Below are positions 1-8,385 of a stretch of DNA of 64,000 bases, piece by piece; position 1 is the stretch's first letter, and every line of letters starts with the position of its first letter. Where the stretch lies: NCBI GenBank assembly GCA_023411555.1, contig JAEYOQ010000064.1:62001-126000 (forward strand), read 5' to 3'. The notes beneath the pieces are model-generated. The model saw nothing but the letters and a program-made list of their open reading frames with translations, did not search any database and had not been told where the DNA came from. Made by a program: the position numbers and the translations under genes. Source of the stretch: Bacillota bacterium (GTDB taxonomy: Bacteria; Bacillota; Clostridia; Lachnospirales; Lachnospiraceae).

Positions 1-1
1 C

Positions 2-706
2 GGAGAAGTGAAATTTAACGATATTGATGTGTCCTCTGAAGCTTATCGTGATGTGTTAGGCTACCTTCCACAAGACTTTGGATACTATCCAGGTTTTACT
101 GCGCAGGATTTTATGTGCTATATGGCATCCCTGAAGGGGATACCAAAGAAAAAAGCAGAGCAGAAGGCTCTGGAATTACTAGAGCTGGTATCTTTACTGG
201 ATTGTAAGGATAAAAAAATAAAGACATTTTCCGGTGGAATGAAACAGCGTCTTGGGATTGCCCAGGCCTTGCTAAATAATCCCAAGATACTTATTTTAGA
301 CGAACCGACTGCCGGGCTTGATCCGAAGGAGCGTGTGAGATTTCGGAATCTGATCTCGAAGCTTGGAAGTGACCGTATTGTTTTGCTGTCTACGCATATT
401 GTCTCCGATGTGGAGTATATTGCCGGTACGATTCTGGTTATGAAGAATGGTCAGCTCGTGCAGCAGGGTAGTATGGAGGATATTATTCAAGTCATTGATG
501 GTAAGGTGTGGGAATGTAATGTAAGCAGGCAGCAGGCAGAAAAGTTGATTGCTTCTTATCCGGTCATTAATATGAGGAATGAGGAACAAAGTGTATTTTT
601 AAGGTTGATTGATGAACAAGCACCCTGTGATAATGCGGTTTCTGTTTCTGCTACACTGGAGGACTTATATTTATATTATTTTAGAGAGGAGGAGACAGGG
701 CTGTGA
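2..706 (+). CDS. ABC transporter ATP-binding protein (5' end outside window)
   Basis: This is the nucleotide-binding subunit of an ABC-2 type exporter and would power the permease encoded next. The reading frame is open from the first bases of the window, so the Walker A segment and true start lie upstream. Visible family features are the Q-loop region (GYLPQDFGYYPG), the signature FSGGMKQRLGIAQALL, Walker B ILILDEP with the D-loop AGLDP, and the switch histidine in LLSTHI. A C-terminal extension of about 70 residues follows, as is common in this exporter class. The stop overlaps the permease start by four bases, indicating translational coupling. The substrate cannot be told from sequence. 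Confidence 0.93.
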   Translation, partial: GEVKFNDIDVSSEAYRDVLGYLPQDFGYYPGFTAQDFMCYMASLKGIPKKKAEQKALELLELVSLLDCKDKKIKTFSGGMKQRLGIAQALLNNPKILILDEPTAGLDPKERVRFRNLISKLGSDRIVLLSTHIVSDVEYIAGTILVMKNGQLVQQGSMEDIIQVIDGKVWECNVSRQQAEKLIASYPVINMRNEEQSVFLRLIDEQAPCDNAVSVSATLEDLYLYYFREEETGL

Positions 707-1914
707 GCAGTATATTTACATTAGTTGGCTATGAATATAAGAAGCTAATTCTAAGGCGATCAACCTGGATTGTAATCTCCCTTACCATACTGATTACCTT
801 ATTTAGCTGCTTTGGAGATGTCCTGGGGACTGTATATGTAGAGGGAGAACCGGTAGGTTCTCATTATGAGCAGATGATTATAGACCGAGACTATGCAAGG
901 AAATTGACAGGGAGAGAAATAGATGAGGCCCTGATATCAGAGATGCAGGAGGCATACAGTCTTGTCCCGGAGGGGACATTATATACGGCATCGGAAGAAT
1001 ATCAGACCTATGCGAGACCTTATTATCCAATCTATAATCTGGTAAGAAAGGTCACCAGAGAATTTCTGAATGCCGATGGTTCAGAGCTTAATGAGCTTGA
1101 GCTGGATGGTTCTAGATATTATGAGCTTCGGAAGGAAGCTATACAGAAGAAATTAGAGAAGGGGTTCTTAACCGATATAGAAGTTAAGGAGCATCTGGAG
1201 AGAATAGAGCAGGTAAAGACACCTTTCGTATTCGAATACGCCGATGGTTATAGTAGTATTATAAGACGTATGTATACAATCGGCATCTTACTAACCATGG
1301 CCTTGGCAACTTGTATTGCTCCAGTTTTTGCTAATGAGATTGCCAATAAAACAGACCAGTTAATCCTTACTTCAAGATGGGGAAAGAATAAAGTAATACT
1401 TGCTAAGCTTTTTACCGGTATGACCTTTGGGTTCATCATGACTATCGTTGTTTTGCTTGTACTGGTATTTCCCACCTTGTGTATCTACGGCTTTGATGGC
1501 TGGAAGGCCCCCCTACAACTATGGGATGTAATGACAACGTATCCGGTGACTGCACTGGAGGCAGTCCTGATACTATGCGGCTTGGCTGTTGCATCCTCCA
1601 TGATGATTACAGGCCTTAGCTTATATCTGTCGGCAAAGTTAAAAAATGCAGCGGCAGTAGTTACTTCCATCAGCTTCTTAACAATCCTGATTATGTATAT
1701 TAGCATACCCGATCAATATCGATTTTTGAGTCAACTGGTGAGAGGACTGCCTAACAATATTATGGATATATCTATGGCCTTTACGGACTATTTTGTCTTA
1801 ATCTTTGGCAAATGTATTCCCTTATACCAGACAGTTCCGGTTATTTACGGATTTGTGATTGTGCTTCTTCTGGTATTTGGTTATCGATCCTTTAAAAATC
1901 ACCAAATAGGCTAA
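703..1914 (+). CDS. ABC-2 type transporter permease
   Basis: This membrane subunit partners the upstream ATPase. It has 403 residues with one N-terminal membrane segment near residues 18-40, then a charged extracytoplasmic loop of roughly 150 residues, then about five further membrane segments, the usual ABC-2 layout. It starts with GTG inside the last codons of the ATPase gene (GTGA overlap), and the two genes are clearly one operon. A rho-independent terminator follows directly. No substrate-specific motif is visible. Bacitracin-type, lantibiotic-type and other ABC-2 exporters all look like this, so only the general role is assigned. Confidence 0.88.
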   Translation: MSSIFTLVGYEYKKLILRRSTWIVISLTILITLFSCFGDVLGTVYVEGEPVGSHYEQMIIDRDYARKLTGREIDEALISEMQEAYSLVPEGTLYTASEEYQTYARPYYPIYNLVRKVTREFLNADGSELNELELDGSRYYELRKEAIQKKLEKGFLTDIEVKEHLERIEQVKTPFVFEYADGYSSIIRRMYTIGILLTMALATCIAPVFANEIANKTDQLILTSRWGKNKVILAKLFTGMTFGFIMTIVVLLVLVFPTLCIYGFDGWKAPLQLWDVMTTYPVTALEAVLILCGLAVASSMMITGLSLYLSAKLKNAAAVVTSISFLTILIMYISIPDQYRFLSQLVRGLPNNIMDISMAFTDYFVLIFGKCIPLYQTVPVIYGFVIVLLLVFGYRSFKNHQIG

Positions 1915-1932
1915 GTTAAGAATTCAATAAAT

Positions 1933-1977
1933 GAAGGTGCCACAAAGTATTTTTGCTTGATGGAACCTTCTTTTTTG
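1933..1977 (+). terminator. Rho-independent terminator after ABC-2 exporter operon
   Basis: A ten-base stem with one mismatch (GAAGGTGCCA pairing with TGGAACCTTC) is followed by six T residues. It sits 19 bases past the permease stop. Confidence 0.8.
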
Positions 1978-2061
1978 TTCAAATAAAACCTGCTAGGCTT
2001 AAGGTAAAGAAATGACAATAAACAGGTATAAAAATGAAAAGTATTATACAAAGGGAACGTA

Positions 2062-2067
2062 TATAAT
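2062..2067 (+). promoter_or_regulatory. Possible -10 element for the first sugar importer operon
   Basis: A perfect TATAAT lies 47 bases upstream of the solute-binding protein start. The -35 region at 17-base spacing (AAGTAT) is poor, which would fit an activator-dependent promoter, for instance under the AraC or YesN-type regulators of this locus. This is a candidate only. Confidence 0.4.
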
Positions 2068-2113
2068 GAAAGTGTCTTAAGGCAAAATATACAAAAATTG
2101 ATGGAGGATAATT

Positions 2114-3496
2114 ATGAAAAGAAAATTATTGAGCATGGCATTAGTAGTTTCAATTGCTGTTACTATGCTGACAGGTTGCGGAAAAAGTAACAGTGCCGAC
2201 ACCAGTTCAAATGATAAAAACTCTTCTGTTACCGAGTCTGCTGGTAGTCAATCGACAGACAAGCAAGCTGCGGAAAGCAGTGATAAGCCGGTATCGATAT
2301 CCTTTTATACGACAGAGACAGGCAAGGATGATATGTTTCTGGATATAATTGCACATTTCGAAGAGGAAAATCCGAATATTAAGGTAGAATATATTGCTGC
2401 CGGTGATGATCAGTTACAAAAATGGATGTCTTTATATGCAAGTAACGAAGGACCGACGGTTGCATTTATGGATCCCGTCAATATATTTGAAAACAAGGAT
2501 AGAATGAGAGCCTATAATCCTCAGGAAAGTGCTTGGCTTGACAATGTAGATGCAAGTGCATTTAGCTGCTTTACCTTTGACGGACAGATATATGGTATCC
2601 CTGGAACCGCTGCAGGTATTGGTCTTTTATATAATCAAAAGGTTCTTGATAATGCAGTTGGAGGAACCTTCGATCCTTCATCCATTAAGACAAGAAAAGA
2701 CTTAGAAGACCTCTTCATAAAGATTGAGAATACTGGTGTAGCAGCATCTATGTTTACCGGAGTTAACTGGTCCCTGGGAGCACATTTCCTTGGTATGACC
2801 TATGGTGAAATAATCGGTGATGTTCAGGCAAGATTAGACTTTGTTGAAGCTGTAAAAGGTGGAAAAGTCAGCCTGATTGAGGACAGTGCCTTCAATGCAT
2901 ATATGGATAGCTTTGATTTGATTGCGAAGTATAATTATAATAAAGCAGACCCCTTGGTAGGCAATGTTAATCTGGACGGAGAAGCACTTGCAACCGGAAA
3001 AGTTGGTACCTGGTTCATGGGAGACTGGGCATGGACTTACATTGCCGGTATTGAGGGTAAAGATGCTGAGTTTGGAATGCTTCCTATTCCGGTATCCGAT
3101 AATGAAAGCGATGTACTCAATACGATTATACCTACATCCTATGCGAAAGGCTATTGCATTGATGCAAGTCAGAATTCCGAAGAGGAGCAGCTGGCAGGAC
3201 TTAAATTTGTTGAGTATATCACTATGAATGCATACGCTCAGCAGATAATGGCTAAAGTATGCGGACAGGCATTACCTTATACCAATGCCAATGTAACCAT
3301 TGACAGTCCTCTTGGTTTAGCAACGCAAGAATACATAGCAGCAGGAAAAACCTATGATTTCTATGGTACAGCAAATATGATGCCCTCAGACTTCTGGTAC
3401 GAGAATGGCGCCTTTATGTGTGAGTATTTGGCAGGAGCATGTGATAGAAAAGCATTAGCCGAAAAGATCGAGAATTATTGGAAAGGGCTAGAATAA
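2114..3496 (+). CDS. Sugar ABC transporter substrate-binding lipoprotein (family 1)
   Basis: This is the extracellular sugar-capture component of a CUT1-type importer. The 460-residue protein starts with a lipoprotein signal peptide (lipobox LTGC, acylated Cys22) and a Ser/Asp/Lys-rich linker. The mature part has the family-1 binding-protein pattern, for example the ETGKDDMFLDIIAHFEEENP segment and aromatic residues in the later lobe. A GGAGG ribosome site precedes the ATG. Two permease genes follow at once, giving the usual binding protein-permease-permease order. No ATPase is present, as expected where a shared MsmX-like ATPase serves several importers. Nearby phosphorylase and esterase genes suggest an acylated glucoside or oligosaccharide ligand (inference). 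Confidence 0.93.
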   Translation: MKRKLLSMALVVSIAVTMLTGCGKSNSADTSSNDKNSSVTESAGSQSTDKQAAESSDKPVSISFYTTETGKDDMFLDIIAHFEEENPNIKVEYIAAGDDQLQKWMSLYASNEGPTVAFMDPVNIFENKDRMRAYNPQESAWLDNVDASAFSCFTFDGQIYGIPGTAAGIGLLYNQKVLDNAVGGTFDPSSIKTRKDLEDLFIKIENTGVAASMFTGVNWSLGAHFLGMTYGEIIGDVQARLDFVEAVKGGKVSLIEDSAFNAYMDSFDLIAKYNYNKADPLVGNVNLDGEALATGKVGTWFMGDWAWTYIAGIEGKDAEFGMLPIPVSDNESDVLNTIIPTSYAKGYCIDASQNSEEEQLAGLKFVEYITMNAYAQQIMAKVCGQALPYTNANVTIDSPLGLATQEYIAAGKTYDFYGTANMMPSDFWYENGAFMCEYLAGACDRKALAEKIENYWKGLE

Positions 3497-3548
3497 TACA
3501 ATGGGGAGGCGAATAACCTCCCCAATGATTCGATGAGGGAGTTACGAG

Positions 3549-4451
3549 GTGAATATGAGTAATATCCATAAGAAATTAAGAAATATATTAGCGTTTATAC
3601 TTTTTGTATCTCCAGCGGTATTTATATGGTTTACTGTTGTGATCATTCCATTCTTATATGGAATTGGTATCACCTTTACCGACTGGAATGGATTATCGAT
3701 GAATATTAATTTTGTAGGCCTGCAGAATTACCAGAAGGTGTTTACGGATTCGGTTTTCTTTGGTGCATTTTTGAAAACTGTAATCTATGTAATATTCAGT
3801 GTAATTCTTAGTAATTTAGTCGGTTTCCTTTTAGCCCTTGCCGTAACAAGTGGAATGAAAGGACAAGGCCTGTTCCGAACCGGTTTCTTTACACCGAATA
3901 TTATCGGTGGAATCATTCTGGGTTACATATGGAATTTTATTTTTTCCTATGCCCTTACCGGACTGGGAAAAAATCTGGGATTAGAATGGCTGTCAACCTC
4001 TTGGCTTACCCATCCTAAAAAAGCACTGTTAGCCTTAATTATTGTTACCGCATGGCAGATGAGCGGATATTTAATGGTAATTTATATAGCCGGCTTAACA
4101 AATGTCCCCAAAGAGCTTTTAGAAGCGGCGTCAATCGATGGTGCAACAGGATGGCAGATCGTAAAGAATGTAAAAGTACCCTTAATCATTAATTCGATTA
4201 CAATCTGTATCTTTTTAGCGATTACCAGAACCTTTATGTCCTTTGATATGAATCTATCCCTTACAGCAGGCGGCCCCTATAAATCTACGGAGCTGATTGC
4301 CTATAAGATATATCAAACCGCATTTACAAAAATGGATTTTGGTGTTGGACAGGCACAGGCAATCGTTCTGTTTATGATTGTTGCAGGAGTTTCATTATTG
4401 CAGGTATATATCACAAAGAAGGGGGCTAATAAGAGCAATGAAAAAAATTAA
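3549..4451 (+). CDS. Sugar ABC transporter permease, MalF/UgpA type
   Basis: This is the first of two membrane subunits of the importer. It has about six hydrophobic segments and the cytoplasmic EAA loop (EAASIDGATGWQ) that docks on the ATPase. The assigned GTG start has GAGGGA upstream; an ATG two codons later, with GAGGTG in front, is an equally good alternative. The gene is 52 bases after the binding protein and overlaps the next permease by 14 bases, so the three genes form one operon. Confidence 0.92.
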   Translation: MNMSNIHKKLRNILAFILFVSPAVFIWFTVVIIPFLYGIGITFTDWNGLSMNINFVGLQNYQKVFTDSVFFGAFLKTVIYVIFSVILSNLVGFLLALAVTSGMKGQGLFRTGFFTPNIIGGIILGYIWNFIFSYALTGLGKNLGLEWLSTSWLTHPKKALLALIIVTAWQMSGYLMVIYIAGLTNVPKELLEAASIDGATGWQIVKNVKVPLIINSITICIFLAITRTFMSFDMNLSLTAGGPYKSTELIAYKIYQTAFTKMDFGVGQAQAIVLFMIVAGVSLLQVYITKKGANKSNEKN

Positions 4452-5268
4452 AGTAAAACAAAAAGTATCATTTCTGATAATATTAATTATTTTATTGTTA
4501 TTTATGGTCCCGTTTTTTGTATTAGTAATCAATACCTTTAAGACAACGGCAGAATTTACGAAGACGCCCTTTAGCTTGCCAAAGAGTCTTGCACTGGATA
4601 ATTATATGGTTGCTATCGAACGAATGAATTTCTGGAAGGCTCTCAGTAATACAGCTATCATAACCGTATTAACAACACTAATTAGTACGGTGTTGGCCTC
4701 AATGACAGGGTATTTCTTCGCACGCAAGAGATGGAGAATTAATAAAATAATATTCGCTTTATTTTTAGCATCCATGGTTGCACCCTTTCAGGTGTATATG
4801 ATACCATTGGTGAAAATTTTTGGCGGTATGTTAGGGATGTCTAATAAATTATCAATGGTTGTTTATGTTGCCATAGGACTGAATATTCCTTTTTCTGTTT
4901 TCTTGTATCATGGCTTTACAGAAGGAATACCGGAAGAATTAGACGAGGCAGCCAAGATAGACGGCTGTAACATTACAAGAACATTTTTCAACATTATCTT
5001 TCCCTTATTAAAACCAATTATGATTACAGTTATGGTCTTTGTTGCACTTGGGGCATGGAATGATTATCTTATGACAAGCTTATTCTTGACCAACACTGCA
5101 ACGAAAACCCTTGCTTTGGCAGCCTTTACATTTTTAACAAACCATACTGCGGACTATTCACCGATGATGGCAGGTTTAGTGCTTGGAATTATTCCCGTTC
5201 TGGCCTTCTATTTATTGGGACAGAAATATATCATAGAGGGAGTAATCTCAGGAAGTGTAAAAGGCTAA
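4438..5268 (+). CDS. Sugar ABC transporter permease, MalG/UgpE type
   Basis: This is the second membrane subunit of the importer, 276 residues with about six membrane segments and the EAA loop DEAAKIDGC. The frame is open further upstream, but the start is placed at the ATG inside the end of the preceding gene. That ATG follows a GGGGG ribosome site, and the protein then begins with the usual short basic N-terminus (MKKIKVKQK) ahead of the first membrane segment. Its stop codon overlaps the stop of the convergent AraC gene, with no space for a terminator. Confidence 0.91.
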   Translation: MKKIKVKQKVSFLIILIILLLFMVPFFVLVINTFKTTAEFTKTPFSLPKSLALDNYMVAIERMNFWKALSNTAIITVLTTLISTVLASMTGYFFARKRWRINKIIFALFLASMVAPFQVYMIPLVKIFGGMLGMSNKLSMVVYVAIGLNIPFSVFLYHGFTEGIPEELDEAAKIDGCNITRTFFNIIFPLLKPIMITVMVFVALGAWNDYLMTSLFLTNTATKTLALAAFTFLTNHTADYSPMMAGLVLGIIPVLAFYLLGQKYIIEGVISGSVKG

Positions 5269-6083
5269 CGGTCTATGTATTTCTTCGGTGTACACCCGTA
5301 TAGCTTCTTGAAGGTGGTAATGAAGGATTTTACATTAGGAAAGCCGTTTTTTAGTGCACACTCGGTTAAAGTGGCATGTGTTTCTAGCAGCTGCTGGGTG
5401 GCATGATGTACACGGACAAAATTCAAATAGTCATTATAATTAACTCCGATAATCTCTTTGAAAAACCGAGAAAAGTAGCTTGGAGAATATTTGAAGTGAC
5501 CAGCGATATCGGTTAGGGATAAATTTTCGTGGAAGTTGAGTTCAATATAGTCAAGGAATTCTACTGCCTTGGATTGTTCTTTGCTAAAGGGCAGGGTGTA
5601 AACCACATCCTTTTTGATACAATGATTTGATACGATAAGTAAAAGCTCATATATCTTACTCATGATAAAGAGAGCCTCTTTCGAATCGTTTTCATTACTT
5701 TTGTAAATCACTTCCGCAATTTCCTTAACCTGATGCGTTACTTCAGGATTGTGAGGATTATAAAAGAATAGATTTTTACCAATCCATGTTTCGATAAAGG
5801 ACATCGAGATCAGAATGGATATCCCCCTATAATAATCGGAAAGGTTGTTATAACGAGAGGAATGTAGTTCAGAGCTGTTGATAATTAACCAATCATCATC
5901 AGAGAAGGCAAAGTTCTCACTACCTACACTAACGATCATATTACCCTCCAAGGTAATTAATAATTCAATACTTCGGTGCCAATGCAATGGCGCCCATATA
6001 AACTTACCAGATAAATCATGCCTATAAAGCTTAATTTGGAGATGATTAAAGGTATCATTAAAAGATTCGTATAATGTTGCCAT
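5265..6083 (-). CDS. AraC-family transcriptional regulator
   Basis: A 272-residue regulator with an N-terminal cupin-like sensing region (HWHRSIELLITLEGN) and two C-terminal helix-turn-helix motifs, including the typical YSPSYFSRFFKEIIG and CTPKKY segments. The start is set at the ATG preceded by GGAGG with a seven-base gap; upstream codons in the same frame lack a ribosome site and are not conserved in this family. It lies between the importer genes and the CE2 esterase gene, which is divergently transcribed 132 bases away, so it is likely a local activator responding to an imported or released sugar (inference). Confidence 0.9.
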   Translation of the reverse strand: MATLYESFNDTFNHLQIKLYRHDLSGKFIWAPLHWHRSIELLITLEGNMIVSVGSENFAFSDDDWLIINSSELHSSRYNNLSDYYRGISILISMSFIETWIGKNLFFYNPHNPEVTHQVKEIAEVIYKSNENDSKEALFIMSKIYELLLIVSNHCIKKDVVYTLPFSKEQSKAVEFLDYIELNFHENLSLTDIAGHFKYSPSYFSRFFKEIIGVNYNDYLNFVRVHHATQQLLETHATLTECALKNGFPNVKSFITTFKKLYGCTPKKYIDR

Positions 6084-6215
6084 GATAAGCCTCCGGGAAA
6101 TAGTTATAATTCTTATCATTAAGTATAACATTTGGTGGTTTTGAATACCAGAACTTATTTTGTAACAACCGAAAAGAGTAAACGACATTATGAAAAATGA
6201 TAGAGGAACGATATT

Positions 6216-7328
6216 ATGTTAAATGAATGGAATATGGATAAATGCGGTAATTACATAAAAAGATTGGGCCGTACCTATATTGGACCAAACAATGAATTAT
6301 ATATGAATTGGACTTGCTCGGGATTAAGCTTCCGATTTAGAGGAACCTATCTGATTGCAGAAATGAATGCAATACCCGGTGATGAAGTGGACCGAAATCC
6401 AATGGACGGGTCCGTCAGCCATAGAGAGACATGGCCATATGCAGCGGTATTTATTGATGATAAGGAAGAACCAGACCAATACTTTGAGATTAAGGGAACT
6501 TCAAAACAATATTTGATATGGTCTAGCGAAAATGAAGAGACCCATGATATAATAATTAGGAAAATGACCGAAAACCCTAAGGGAAAGCTGTCAATTAGCA
6601 GGTTCCTTACGGATGGAGTGATAGAGTGTATAGATAGTAATAGTAAGAGGCTAAATATAGAGTTTATCGGTGATTCCATTACCTGTGGCTTTGGAAATTT
6701 ATCCAGTGAGAAAGATCGGCTTTTTTATTCTGCCGACGAAAACGGATGGCTGTCTCATGCAGCCATTGCTGCAAGAAAGCTGAAGGCTGACTTTAGCATC
6801 ATCTCCTATTCTGGAATTGCTATAACCAAAGGCATAGGAAATATGGAGTGGTATTGCCCCAGTATGTCAGAGCTCTATCCATATACAGACCGGTTAATAG
6901 AGGAGTACTACGACAAAAAAGACTCGTTTGAAGAATGGGATTTTAACGGGGCTAAGCCGGATGTTATCGTACTCAACCTGGGAACCAATGATGCTACCGT
7001 CATTGATTTTAATGGAGATCATATTCCAGGTATTCTAAAATTTGAGGAGGATTACTATCAATTCTTAAAGCTAATTAGAGAGAAGAATGGTCCGGAGCCT
7101 TGGATCATATGTACCCTTGGAAGTATGGATTATTACTTGTATGATAATATCCTAAAGATGGCCCATCGCTTTGCAGAAGAGACCAAGGATACAAGAATAC
7201 GTTGCTTTAAGTATGGACGGATTCGCTTAACGGATGGTTATGGTGCTTGTGGGCATCCCAATACAAAGACCCAGCTTAGAATGGGGAATGAGATAGCAGA
7301 TTATATCTCAGTATTATTACATTTATAA
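6216..7328 (+). CDS. CE2-type SGNH/GDSL carbohydrate esterase
   Basis: A 370-residue esterase with the two-domain layout of carbohydrate esterase family 2: an N-terminal beta-sandwich (about residues 1-145) and a C-terminal SGNH hydrolase. The catalytic serine is in IGDSITCGFGN (Ser154), block III is LNLGTNDA, and the catalytic histidine is in GACGHPN (His347). CE2 enzymes remove acetyl groups from carbohydrates. There is no signal peptide, so it should act in the cytoplasm on imported material. It starts a run with the kinase and GH13_18 genes. The acyl group and sugar are not identifiable from sequence. Confidence 0.86.
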   Translation: MLNEWNMDKCGNYIKRLGRTYIGPNNELYMNWTCSGLSFRFRGTYLIAEMNAIPGDEVDRNPMDGSVSHRETWPYAAVFIDDKEEPDQYFEIKGTSKQYLIWSSENEETHDIIIRKMTENPKGKLSISRFLTDGVIECIDSNSKRLNIEFIGDSITCGFGNLSSEKDRLFYSADENGWLSHAAIAARKLKADFSIISYSGIAITKGIGNMEWYCPSMSELYPYTDRLIEEYYDKKDSFEEWDFNGAKPDVIVLNLGTNDATVIDFNGDHIPGILKFEEDYYQFLKLIREKNGPEPWIICTLGSMDYYLYDNILKMAHRFAEETKDTRIRCFKYGRIRLTDGYGACGHPNTKTQLRMGNEIADYISVLLHL

Positions 7329-7380
7329 AGCGAATGAAGTGACGGATTGAAATAAAGTGCAAACATGAAAGGAGATTTTT

Positions 7381-8373
7381 ATGAATAGAAAGCTTAATTC
7401 GATAAGCATAGCCGCAGGAAAGGATGGAAGATTAATATATAGGATAGAAACACCCTGGGAGCCTGATTCTTCCGATGATTTCAATAATATACCGAAGGGG
7501 GATATGCCCGGAGATAAGATCAAGATAAGCGAGGATCATATTAAGAAGGCACACAAGATCATTCCGGAATTATTGAAGCTTATTATTCCGCAGCTAAATG
7601 ACCACCCCAACCAGAAGGCTGTTATCGCGGTATGTGGGGGCTCCGGTGTAGGAAAGTCTGAAATAGCTTCCTTACTTTCTTTTTACCTGAATAAAATGCA
7701 GTTGGGTAGCTATACCTTGTCCGGTGATAATTATCCCCATAGAGTTCCAAGCTATAATGATGCGGAACGCTTGCGGGTGTTTCGAACTAGCGGCATCAAG
7801 GGCTTGCTTGCTCATGGCTTATATAATGAAGAGGTGGGTAAGCTTCTTCGTGAACTACAGAATAATGATAACGACTATGACCCGGAATATAGTAAGACAT
7901 ACCCTTGGCTAGCTGCCTATCAGAATTCCGGAAGAAACGGATTAAAGAACTACTTAGGAACGCCTAATGAAATTGATTTTCAAGAGTTAAGTAATATCAT
8001 CTCGCAATTTAAGAACGGAGCCGACCACATCTACTTAAAGAGAATGGGAAGAGAAGTTACGGAGTTATGGTATGAAGCGGTTGATTTTAGCAATACGAAT
8101 ATTCTAATTATCGAATGGACTCATGGAAACAATCATAATATTCAGGGTGTGGATATGCCTATTCTACTTAATAGTACTCCAAAGGAGACCCTGGAGCATC
8201 GCAAATTAAGAGGCAGGGATGGAGGAACGGACAGCCCGTTCACAACAATGGTATTGGGAATAGAGCAGGAATTACTGATCTCTCAGGCACCCAGAGCGAA
8301 GCTGATCGTATCAAAAAGCGGTGAGCTGTTAACCTACCGTGAGTATGCTAAAATCATGGCGCAGGAAGATTAG
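7381..8373 (+). CDS. P-loop small-molecule kinase of unassigned substrate
   Basis: A 330-residue protein with a clear Walker A motif (GGSGVGKSE, about residue 84) followed by LSGDNYPH, resembling the uridine kinase/phosphoribulokinase and adenylylsulfate kinase-like P-loop kinases. It also has an ILIIEWTHG strand and an RGRDGG stretch that could serve the phosphate-transfer lid. Genes of this kind are often named adenylylsulfate kinase by similarity, but no sulfate-assimilation gene is nearby. It sits 12 bases before a GH13_18 phosphorylase gene, so I infer that it phosphorylates the acceptor released by phosphorolysis. The substrate is unproven. Confidence 0.7.
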   Translation: MNRKLNSISIAAGKDGRLIYRIETPWEPDSSDDFNNIPKGDMPGDKIKISEDHIKKAHKIIPELLKLIIPQLNDHPNQKAVIAVCGGSGVGKSEIASLLSFYLNKMQLGSYTLSGDNYPHRVPSYNDAERLRVFRTSGIKGLLAHGLYNEEVGKLLRELQNNDNDYDPEYSKTYPWLAAYQNSGRNGLKNYLGTPNEIDFQELSNIISQFKNGADHIYLKRMGREVTELWYEAVDFSNTNILIIEWTHGNNHNIQGVDMPILLNSTPKETLEHRKLRGRDGGTDSPFTTMVLGIEQELLISQAPRAKLIVSKSGELLTYREYAKIMAQED

Positions 8374-8385
8374 GAGGCTTATAAG

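Noticed and set aside
296..589. Antisense frame inside the ABC ATPase gene
   Set aside because: It overlaps a clearly conserved ATPase on the other strand and has no family resemblance or ribosome site.
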